A stretch of DNA of 10,734 nt from Clostridium sp. (lineage in GTDB: Bacteria > Bacillota > Clostridia > Lachnospirales > Lachnospiraceae), in the NCBI GenBank assembly GCA_016302185.1, contig JAEDOC010000067.1, positions 1-10,734 of the forward strand, read 5' to 3'. The notes under the pieces were generated by a model. That model ran no database searches and was not told the DNA's origin. It was given only the letters and a program-made list of their open reading frames with translations. Position 1 is the first letter of the stretch. Every line of letters begins with the position of its first letter. Positions 1-6,412 of the stretch are shown piece by piece. The translations under genes were made by a program, and so were the position numbers.

Positions 1-67
1 CAGGACTACATTCACCGTCCAAATTGATAATCATCTTCTGATTTGCATCCATTGGATGATATTTCAT
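1..67 (-). CDS. Possible 5' end of a gene running off the left edge (hypothetical)
   Basis: On the minus strand an ATG at 67-65 opens a frame that stays open to the window edge, giving about 22 residues beginning MKYHPMDANQKMIINLDGEC. The composition looks protein-like, but the frame is too short to identify. The frame is closed by a stop just upstream (79-77), so the start would be at 67 or at the internal ATG at 52. The ribosome binding site is weak (GAGAAAAG about 4 bases upstream). A poor promoter candidate lies further upstream on the same strand. It would be transcribed in the same direction as the rubrerythrin gene but separated from it by that gene's terminator. This could equally be chance. 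Confidence 0.25.
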   Translation of the reverse strand, partial: MKYHPMDANQKMIINLDGECSP

Positions 68-212
68 AAACTTTTCTCATATCTTTCCGTTTTTTCGACA
101 TTGTCAGTCTGATGTTTTCATAGTAATCTACAAATGGATAAAAAACAAGCGAGTCTTGAATATGGCAGAAAATTTTCATGGAAGGGTGTCGCCCTATAAA
201 ATGGCAAAAATA
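68..212. other. AT-rich intergenic stretch, no supported gene
   Basis: This stretch lies between the rubrerythrin terminator and the possible gene start at the left edge. A minus-strand open frame of 80 codons crosses it (254 down to 12), but its first codons lie inside the terminator hairpin, none of its ATGs has a convincing ribosome binding site, and the translation resembles no family I know. No RNA gene or repeat is visible. It may carry the promoter and leader of the gene to the left. Confidence 0.5.
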
Positions 213-243
213 AACGCCCTTGCAAGTAAACTTGCAGGGCGTT
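206..243 (-). terminator. Rho-independent terminator of the rubrerythrin gene
   Basis: Arms 213-226 and 231-243 form a GC-rich hairpin (AACGCCCT and GCAAG pairing with CTTGC and AGGGCGTT) with a four-base loop and one bulged base at 221. Read on the minus strand it is followed by a T-rich run (TTTATTTTT, complement of 206-214). It starts 28 bases past the rubrerythrin stop codon. The other direction has no T run, so it works for the minus strand only. Confidence 0.9.
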
Positions 244-271
244 ATTATCACCATTTTGCATGGCTTGTAGC

Positions 272-814
272 TTAGCCAAAGTATCTCTTTAAGAGACCAG
301 CGAATGCTTTGCCGTGTCTAGCCTCGTCACGAGCCATCTCATGAACGGTGTCATGGATTGCGTCAAGGTTAGCAGCCTTTGCACGCTTAGCAAGATCGAA
401 CTTACCAGCGGTTGCGCCGTTCTCAGCCTCAACTCTCATCTCAAGGTTCTTCTTGGTGCTGTCGGTTACAACTTCGCCCAGAAGCTCTGCGAATTTAGCA
501 GCATGCTCAGCCTCTTCGTAAGCTGCCTTCTCCCAGTATAAACCGATCTCCGGATAGCCTTCTCTGTGAGCAACTCTTGCCATAGCCAGATACATACCAA
601 CTTCTTTGCACTCGCCCTCATAGTTTGCTCTTAAATCTGCGATGATGTCCTCGCTTACGCCCTGAGCGATACCAACAACGTGCTCAGCTGCCCAGCTCAT
701 CTCAGCTTCCTGCTCTTTGAACTTGGATGCCGGAGCACCGCAAACCGGACATTTCTCCGGAGCTGCATCGCCTTCATGAACGTAACCACATACTAAACAT
801 ACAAATTTTTTCAT
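272..814 (-). CDS. rbr: Reverse rubrerythrin (NADH-linked peroxidase type)
   Basis: 180 residues. The N-terminus is a rubredoxin-type iron site with C6-x2-C9 and C22-x2-C25. It is followed from about residue 50 by a ferritin-like four-helix domain carrying the diiron motifs: an early glutamate helix (around E66-E71), ExxH at E101-H104 and a second ExxH in the DEARH stretch near the C-terminus. This order, rubredoxin first, is that of reverse rubrerythrins, and the length is normal for them. In clostridia these cytoplasmic proteins reduce hydrogen peroxide, and oxygen, with electrons from NADH through a reductase and rubredoxin, and are controlled by PerR. The start has a strong ribosome binding site (AAGGAGAG, complement within 823-831). 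It lies downstream of perR on the same strand, and a hairpin terminator follows it. Confidence in the family is high; the physiological electron donor is inferred. Confidence 0.95.
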   Translation of the reverse strand: MKKFVCLVCGYVHEGDAAPEKCPVCGAPASKFKEQEAEMSWAAEHVVGIAQGVSEDIIADLRANYEGECKEVGMYLAMARVAHREGYPEIGLYWEKAAYEEAEHAAKFAELLGEVVTDSTKKNLEMRVEAENGATAGKFDLAKRAKAANLDAIHDTVHEMARDEARHGKAFAGLLKRYFG

Positions 815-841
815 CAGATTTTCTCTCCTTTTTTATAGAAT

Positions 842-870
842 AGTTTAAATTAAGGTTCTTTGGTTAGCAA
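842..870 (-). promoter_or_regulatory. Candidate promoter of the rubrerythrin gene
   Basis: Read on the minus strand, TTGCTA (complement of 865-870) and TAAACT (complement of 842-847) are 17 bases apart. Each matches 4 of 6 consensus bases. A start point near 836 would leave a short leader containing the ribosome binding site. The match is mediocre, and other hexamer choices exist in this AT-rich stretch. Confidence 0.35.
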
Positions 871-891
871 TCAAAAAATAGGAATGATTAC

Positions 892-907
892 TGATATTAA
901 GATATCA
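892..907. promoter_or_regulatory. Perfect 16-base dyad upstream of the rubrerythrin promoter
   Basis: TGATATTAAGATATCA is an inverted repeat with arms of six bases (TGATAT and ATATCA) and a four-base centre. It sits in the 127-base gap between perR and the rubrerythrin gene, about 22 bases upstream of the candidate -35. It is a poor match to the 7-1-7 PerR box (about half the positions), so I cannot assign it to PerR. It may be an operator for another regulator, or chance in AT-rich DNA. Confidence 0.3.
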
Positions 908-941
908 TACTTTATTCCTGCTGTCAATATTTTTCTGAAAT

Positions 942-1337
942 TTATTGAGGTGTTTGACGGGAACATTCTTCGCAGAGCCCATAGAAGAAAATAGTGTGCT
1001 CTTCAACGGTTCCCTGAATATGCGCTGACGCCGCTGCCTCCAGTTCTTTTCGTGCTGCCATGGGGATATCAATAATTTTACCGCAGTGCCTGCATACAAA
1101 ATGGTAATGAGGGGAGGTAATATAATCAAAATGATCGGTTCCGTCTCCGCAGGAAAATTTCTGAATCTCTCCCAGCTCTACCAGAAGGTTTAAATTCCGG
1201 TACACGGTACCCAGGCTGATGTTGGGAAACTCTTCACGTATGCTGGTATAGAGTGCATCAGCGGTCGGATGATCCTTCCGATTCATCAGGCAGCTCTTTA
1301 TCGATTCCCTTTGGCGGCTGTACTTCAATGTTTTCAT
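942..1337 (-). CDS. perR: Peroxide-responsive repressor PerR (Fur family)
   Basis: 131 residues, a usual PerR length. The N-terminal winged helix (about 1-70) has the typical recognition helix SLGTVYRNLNLLVELG at 41-56. The dimerisation domain holds the structural zinc cysteines C82-x2-C85 and C122-x2-C125. Compared by eye with Bacillus subtilis PerR, all five regulatory-metal ligands are present: H23 (H37), D71 (D85), H77 (H91), H79 (H93) and D90 (D104). The aspartate at the last position is the PerR-type residue; Fur proteins usually have glutamate. With Fe(II) bound, PerR represses peroxide-defence genes, and peroxide oxidises its histidines. The ATG at 1337 is chosen because AAAGGAGAGG lies about 10 bases upstream; the longer frame from 1454 would start upstream of the promoter. 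The downstream rubrerythrin gene is a classic PerR target. Confidence 0.92.
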   Translation of the reverse strand: MKTLKYSRQRESIKSCLMNRKDHPTADALYTSIREEFPNISLGTVYRNLNLLVELGEIQKFSCGDGTDHFDYITSPHYHFVCRHCGKIIDIPMAARKELEAAASAHIQGTVEEHTIFFYGLCEECSRQTPQ

Positions 1338-1362
1338 AAGCAGCCTCTCCTTTGTTTGATAG

Positions 1363-1377
1363 TGATAACAATTATTA
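1363..1377 (-). promoter_or_regulatory. PerR-box-like operator in the perR promoter
   Basis: TGATAACAATTATTA matches 12 of 14 defined positions of the 7-1-7 PerR box TTATAATnATTATAA. It begins about six bases past the perR -10 and covers the expected transcription start, where a bound repressor would block RNA polymerase. This suggests that perR represses itself, as in other Firmicutes. The match is seen in the sequence; binding is inferred. Confidence 0.7.
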
Positions 1378-1382
1378 TTTAT

Positions 1383-1411
1383 ATTATCTATAAAAATCAG
1401 GAATTTGTCAA
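1383..1411 (-). promoter_or_regulatory. perR promoter (sigma-A type)
   Basis: Read on the minus strand, a perfect TTGACA (complement of 1406-1411) is followed after exactly 17 bases by GATAAT (complement of 1383-1388), 5 of 6 to consensus. Transcription would start near 1376, inside the PerR-box-like site, about 40 bases before the perR start codon. Confidence 0.85.
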
Positions 1412-1464
1412 GCTTTTTACTGAAAAAACATTGGATTAATTCAGGAAAGAACAACAGAAAACGA

Positions 1465-1493
1465 CTGACTTGAATTGGGAATTGTGTTATAAT
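1465..1493 (+). promoter_or_regulatory. Promoter of the large fusion gene and its operon
   Basis: A perfect TATAAT at 1488-1493 is preceded by TG at 1485-1486, making an extended -10. CTGACT at 1465-1470 is a 4 of 6 match to the -35, with 17 bases between. Transcription should start near 1500. That would leave almost no leader for an ATG at 1503 and supports the ATG at 1533. No PerR-like site overlaps it. Confidence 0.75.
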
Positions 1494-1532
1494 CGACCAT
1501 AGATGAACATGAAATTTCCAAGGAGGAAGAGA

Positions 1533-4500
1533 ATGAGCAAAAAACAGATACGTCAGATTGTTTCTGATTTGACGGAATGCTTATGTGAGAAGGAGTTTCT
1601 GGAACGTTCCGGTCTTACTAAAAAGAACATTGTCATGCTCATGAATAAAGACCACTGGGAAGAACAGCTGGTAAGGCTGATTCCGATCAAATCCAGAATT
1701 TCCTGCCGCCTGATCTATGAGATCTGCGAAGAACCGATGGAGCTTCTGGGCGGGTGTCCGAAGGATGGCTGGATGAAATTCACTTACCAGTATGTCTGCC
1801 ATATTTTATATCCGGATGAAGCGTTTTCTGCGGAGAATGAGGAATTTGCATCGGGTGCGGAATTCTATCTGGCCGTTTTAAAATATTTTTTTGATATGGA
1901 GCGGAAGATTCTGCCCTATGATCCGCTGTATGATTTTGGATTTCTGACGGACGAGGAGGCGGCTGCCTATGAGTCTTATGAGGAGTATCGCCGGTTTAAA
2001 AAGATTTTTGCCAGAGAGTATGTCTACGAGATGATGCGTCTGAACGCGGAGGTAACGCCGTTCCGGACGCTGGAGCATATCGCCGGTGTTCACCATGTGG
2101 CGATGTGTGTGGCCCGCGGCCTTCATGAGGCAGGGGTTCCCATCGATTTAACGCTGACCTCCGGCGCTGCTGCCGGACACGACATTGGTAAATTCGGCTG
2201 TAAGCCCAATGAAAGGGTGCCCTATCTTCACTATTATTATACGGATCAGTGGTTCAACCGCCATTCCATGCAGTATATCGGGCACATTGCAGCGAACCAT
2301 TCTACCTGGGATCTGGAACCGGAGAACTTATCGGTGGAATCCCTGGTGCTGATTTATTCCGATTTCCGTGTAAAACAGAAGCGGGGTGCGGATGGCCGGG
2401 AGCTGACCTATATCTCCAACCTGGATGAGGCCTTCGATGTGATTCTCTCCAAGCTGGATAATGTGGACGAGGTGAAAAAGAACCGGTACCGTTTCGTGTA
2501 TTCCCGTCTTCATGATTTCGAGGAATATATGAAATCTCTGGGAGTAGATGTCGGTCTTGACGGTCATCCGGAAAAGCCGGCTCCGATGCCGGATATTGCG
2601 CTCAGGGATCCGGAGGAAACCATTCGTTCTCTGATTTTCATGGGAATTGAACATAATATTGATGTCATGCACCAGATGGGAGCGGAACGCCAGTTCGGAA
2701 ATCTTCTGGAAGCAGCCCGAAGTGAGAAAAACTGGAAAAATGTGCGGGCATATTTAAACATATTCAGTGAATATTTTACCTATACGAATGATATTCAGAA
2801 GGAACAGACCCTTGCATTCCTGTACGAGCTTCTGATGCACCGGGAGGGAGATATCCGTGCCCAGGCCGGCCGTCTCATCGGCAAGGTAATTGCACAGTTT
2901 AATGCCGGTTACCGCAAGGAACGGCCGGCGGATATGCCGGATATCGCGGAAGCGAAGGTGATGCGGATCTGGAATACCTATCTGGAGATGATTATCCGTC
3001 CGGATCACAAGCTGACCTGGCAGCAGAAACGAAGAATCCGCTATCATTTAAAGAATGTACTGGATTCGCTGATAGAGCATGCGGGCAAGGCGGATCTTCA
3101 TCAGTTCCTGGAAGCTTTTCTTGCCTGGTACCAGAATCCGGAGGAGAGAGAAGACGGAGAAGCCTTCGTTCTTCTGGATGCGGTGCATTTCATGCCCTTT
3201 GATAAGCTGAGTGAGGAGGAGCTGGGGCTGATCGGAGAATTTGCCATCCATAAGGCAGAGAGCAGTGAATCCGAGGTGCGGATCGCGGCATGGAGAGCCT
3301 TTAAACTGATCACGGCGTTCAATCCGTCCCATCCCTGCTGTGAAAAGATTGCTTCCTGCGCCATGAGTGCCAACATGGCCGGCAATATTACCATGATCTT
3401 TCTGCAGTACCGGGTTCTGAGCAATCTGGGGTATGGAACAGCGCTGCAGCAGAAGGTTCTCTATGACAGAGATGTGGTTTCCGATATCTTTCTGGACAAC
3501 TTAAAGACAGCAACACCATGGATTATCAAGGCAGTGAATATCAAGCTGCTGGCGGATCAGATCGATCACGGAAAGCATGAGCATATGCTGCATATTGCAG
3601 CTCATTTCTCCAATCTGATCAAGGTCAGCGAGCATGTTATGGTTCGTCATGATGCCGGTCGGGCACTGCTGAGGGTCATCGGTCTTCTGACACCGGATCA
3701 GAGAAATGAAGTTGTGGTCGAGCTGTTAAAAGGTCTGGAGGTGGGCGAATACGAATTTTCCAAGTATATTCCCCGCTATCTGGGCGAGTGCGCTCTCTGG
3801 CTTCCTCCGGCGCAGCTGGAAGAGATTATTATGTATCTGAAGGGACTGATGGCCAGTCCCAATGATCAGATTGTATCAGTGGCTCTGGATACGGTGGGAA
3901 TCCTGCTGGAATGCTACTCCTGCTATCCGGCTCGTTTCCCGGAGGAAGAGGAATTCCACAAAGAACGTCAGGGCAGGCTTTTGGGCATGTTGCTGGGCGG
4001 ACTGGCAAACTACCGGGAGCCGGTTCGTCAGGAAGCACTTCTGGTGCTGGGACAGACGGTCTTTGGCTCATCCCGGCTAAGCCTGAAAGAGAAAAATGAG
4101 ATTTTTATGCTGTGCTTTAAGAAGGTGCTCTTCCTTCTGCATGAGAATAAGGGCGGAGCGCTGACCTCCTTCTACCGGGCGGCGGCACTCTCCAATATCT
4201 GCCGGTTTATTACCGCCTACCGGATGACGGTTGGTGAGTTTACGGTAACAGGCCGCAGAAAGATCGCATTTTTCCCGGGAACCTTTGACCCGTTTACGTT
4301 GTCCCACAAAGAGATTGTCCGTGAGATTCGGGATATGGGCTTTGAAGTTTTCTTATCTGTCGATGAGTTTTCCTGGTCTAAGAAAGCACAGCCTCATCTG
4401 ATCAGGCGGCAGATTGTGAATATGTCCGTGGCAGATGAATTCCATGTGCATCTGTTCCCGGATGATTTTCCGGTAAATATTGCCAATCCGGCGGATTTGA

Positions 4501-6362
4501 GACGTTTGAAAGAGATCTTCCGAGGAAAAGAGGTCTATATGGTGGTGGGCAGCGATGTCATCGCCAATGCCTCTTCTTATAAGAAGGATCCGGAGCCGGA
4601 TTCAATTCACAGTATGAACCATATCGCATTCCGCCGGGTGGGAGATAAGAATGCCGATAACCGTTATAACCGCAGTATGATGGATCGGATTACCGGCAAG
4701 GTTTGTGAACTGGAGCTGCCGGCGCATCTGGAGGACATCAGCTCTACAAAGATTCGTGAGAATGTGGATATGAACCGGGATATCTCCAACTTAATTGATC
4801 CGTCGGTGCAGGAATATATCTATAATAATGGCCTGTACCTGCGTGAGCCGGAGTATAAACCGATTATCCGCGCCCGTGCCATTTCCTTTGAAGAAGTGGA
4901 AACACCGGACGATGCTTTGTTTGAGGAAATATCTGCCGCTGTGTTTCGGGAAGAGGAGAAACGGGAACAGCTGCTGCGTTCCATGCGGGAATCCGGGGAT
5001 CGGCTGCTTCTTCTGCGCAACACCATGGATGAGAACCATCTGGTAGGCGTAGCGCGGATCCGTTATCTGGCGCCGGAGGATCTGTTTGCCGTGTTAAAAC
5101 GGGTGGATCTGGCGGACCTGGTTCGCCGCCATACGTCGGGAGAGATTCTCCTGATATCCGGTATCTACGTGGAACGGGATCAGATGATTCATGATGCGGA
5201 GCAGCTTCTTCTGACAGAAGCCATTGCCCGTTCCTTTGCGTTCCGCTGCGGTTATGCCCTGTTCTTCCCGGAGGACGGGCACTGTCCGGTCTGGGTGATG
5301 TCTGCGATTCTGCGTCAGGGATTTGTAAAAGCACCAGAATTCAATGCAGAGGCGCCGCTGTTTATGGTGGATATGCATGCGCCTCTGATTCTGGTGCAGA
5401 ATCTGGAGACCACCTTAAAGGAGCCGTTCTCCAGCAATGCCAGAGTATTAAAAGCGATCTATAAGGCACATCAGGATCTGCAGCAGGCAGTGACGGGACT
5501 CTATCCGGGACAGCTGGTATTGTCTCTGTCAGCCAGTGTGATCTACCATCGGTTGGTAGATATGATTACTACATTAAATGAAGTTCCCAGGGAACCCACG
5601 GTGCCCCGTCAGCTGGGCAAGGCCATGTGCGTGCCGTTCGGTAAGATATTAAGAGGCAAGGTAATCCCCAATACGGTGACCAAGACCCTGCATACCGATA
5701 AGGTATATGAGCCGGATATCAAGAGCTACAGTATTGAGGCCTTCCCCTATTATTCTCCGCTGGACAGCCAGATGAAGGCAATTAAATCCTTCAACCGGCC
5801 GGTCATTCTGGTGGATGATCTGCTGCACCGCGGCGGCCGTTTCGAGGCGCTGGAGCCGATGATGAAGAAAGAAGGCATTGAGATTAAGAAGGTTCTGGTA
5901 GGTATGATCTCCGGCTACGGAAGAGATGCCATGGCAACCAAGGGAGTAGATGTGGACAGTGTGTATTTCATTCCCAATCTGCGCCACTGGTTTGTGGAAT
6001 CCACCCTGTATCCTTTCATCGGAGGCGATACGGTTCGCCGGGATACGGTGAAGGTGGCGGGATTAACGCCGTCCATCAATATGATTCTTCCCTATACGGT
6101 ACCGCCGCTGGCAGACTGCAGCCGGGAGGCTCTGTTTGAGTTCTCTGCCTGCTGTATCCGCAATGCCAGAGACATTCTGCTGGTGCTGGAATCGGAATAT
6201 CGCTCTCTGTTTGCCAGAAACTTAACCTTAAGCCGTCTGTCAGAGGCAGTGATCCTGCCGCTGTGCCCGGATAAAGGTGACTGTGTCAATTACGATCCCA
6301 ATCTGGCGGCTTCGGTCTATCTGGAAAATGATCTTCAGATGCTGTACCGTACCAGAGGCTGA
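1533..6362 (+). CDS. 1609-residue fusion: HD, HEAT-like, NadD-like, GNAT-like and PRTase-like domains
   Basis: Domains in order, read by eye. Residues 1-170 are unrecognised. An HD phosphohydrolase-like domain spans about 175-300, with H182/H187, H216-D217, H244, H251, H256 and D277. A long helical region at about 355-900 contains HEAT-like helix pairs. A NadD-like nucleotidyltransferase follows at about 908-1100, with GTFDPFTLSH at 916-925 and ISSTKIR at 1069-1075. A GNAT-like segment covers about 1108-1275. A phosphoribosyltransferase-like domain at about 1300-1510 has the loop VILVDDLLHRGGR at 1424-1436. No signal peptide or membrane segment is visible, so it is probably cytoplasmic. In Firmicutes, NadD and the HD protein YqeK are often neighbours or fused, so a role in NAD or related nucleotide metabolism is likely but unproven; the substrate is unknown. 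The ATG at 1533 is chosen over 1503 because AAGGAGGA (1520-1527) lies just before it and the promoter starts transcription near 1500. The frame is intact throughout. Confidence 0.85.
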   Translation: MSKKQIRQIVSDLTECLCEKEFLERSGLTKKNIVMLMNKDHWEEQLVRLIPIKSRISCRLIYEICEEPMELLGGCPKDGWMKFTYQYVCHILYPDEAFSAENEEFASGAEFYLAVLKYFFDMERKILPYDPLYDFGFLTDEEAAAYESYEEYRRFKKIFAREYVYEMMRLNAEVTPFRTLEHIAGVHHVAMCVARGLHEAGVPIDLTLTSGAAAGHDIGKFGCKPNERVPYLHYYYTDQWFNRHSMQYIGHIAANHSTWDLEPENLSVESLVLIYSDFRVKQKRGADGRELTYISNLDEAFDVILSKLDNVDEVKKNRYRFVYSRLHDFEEYMKSLGVDVGLDGHPEKPAPMPDIALRDPEETIRSLIFMGIEHNIDVMHQMGAERQFGNLLEAARSEKNWKNVRAYLNIFSEYFTYTNDIQKEQTLAFLYELLMHREGDIRAQAGRLIGKVIAQFNAGYRKERPADMPDIAEAKVMRIWNTYLEMIIRPDHKLTWQQKRRIRYHLKNVLDSLIEHAGKADLHQFLEAFLAWYQNPEEREDGEAFVLLDAVHFMPFDKLSEEELGLIGEFAIHKAESSESEVRIAAWRAFKLITAFNPSHPCCEKIASCAMSANMAGNITMIFLQYRVLSNLGYGTALQQKVLYDRDVVSDIFLDNLKTATPWIIKAVNIKLLADQIDHGKHEHMLHIAAHFSNLIKVSEHVMVRHDAGRALLRVIGLLTPDQRNEVVVELLKGLEVGEYEFSKYIPRYLGECALWLPPAQLEEIIMYLKGLMASPNDQIVSVALDTVGILLECYSCYPARFPEEEEFHKERQGRLLGMLLGGLANYREPVRQEALLVLGQTVFGSSRLSLKEKNEIFMLCFKKVLFLLHENKGGALTSFYRAAALSNICRFITAYRMTVGEFTVTGRRKIAFFPGTFDPFTLSHKEIVREIRDMGFEVFLSVDEFSWSKKAQPHLIRRQIVNMSVADEFHVHLFPDDFPVNIANPADLRRLKEIFRGKEVYMVVGSDVIANASSYKKDPEPDSIHSMNHIAFRRVGDKNADNRYNRSMMDRITGKVCELELPAHLEDISSTKIRENVDMNRDISNLIDPSVQEYIYNNGLYLREPEYKPIIRARAISFEEVETPDDALFEEISAAVFREEEKREQLLRSMRESGDRLLLLRNTMDENHLVGVARIRYLAPEDLFAVLKRVDLADLVRRHTSGEILLISGIYVERDQMIHDAEQLLLTEAIARSFAFRCGYALFFPEDGHCPVWVMSAILRQGFVKAPEFNAEAPLFMVDMHAPLILVQNLETTLKEPFSSNARVLKAIYKAHQDLQQAVTGLYPGQLVLSLSASVIYHRLVDMITTLNEVPREPTVPRQLGKAMCVPFGKILRGKVIPNTVTKTLHTDKVYEPDIKSYSIEAFPYYSPLDSQMKAIKSFNRPVILVDDLLHRGGRFEALEPMMKKEGIEIKKVLVGMISGYGRDAMATKGVDVDSVYFIPNLRHWFVESTLYPFIGGDTVRRDTVKVAGLTPSINMILPYTVPPLADCSREALFEFSACCIRNARDILLVLESEYRSLFARNLTLSRLSEAVILPLCPDKGDCVNYDPNLAASVYLENDLQMLYRTRG

Positions 6363-6412
6363 AACGCGGGTGAGCAGGAAAAGAAAGAAAAAACAACAGG
6401 AGGTTGAGATAG

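Noticed and set aside
46..58. Small palindrome CATCCATTGGATG near the left edge
   Set aside because: It is short, has a one-base centre, no T run and no promoter context, and is likely by chance.
12..254. Minus-strand open frame of 80 codons downstream of the rubrerythrin gene
   Set aside because: Its first codons lie in the terminator hairpin, no ATG in it has a convincing ribosome binding site, and the translation resembles nothing known.
1338..1454. N-terminal extension of perR from an ATG at 1454
   Set aside because: It would begin upstream of the perR promoter and include the -35, -10 and operator. The ATG at 1337 has the ribosome binding site and fits the family length.
1503..1532. 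Ten-codon longer start for the large fusion gene
   Set aside because: Transcription should start near 1500, and the strong Shine-Dalgarno sequence at 1520-1527 serves the ATG at 1533.
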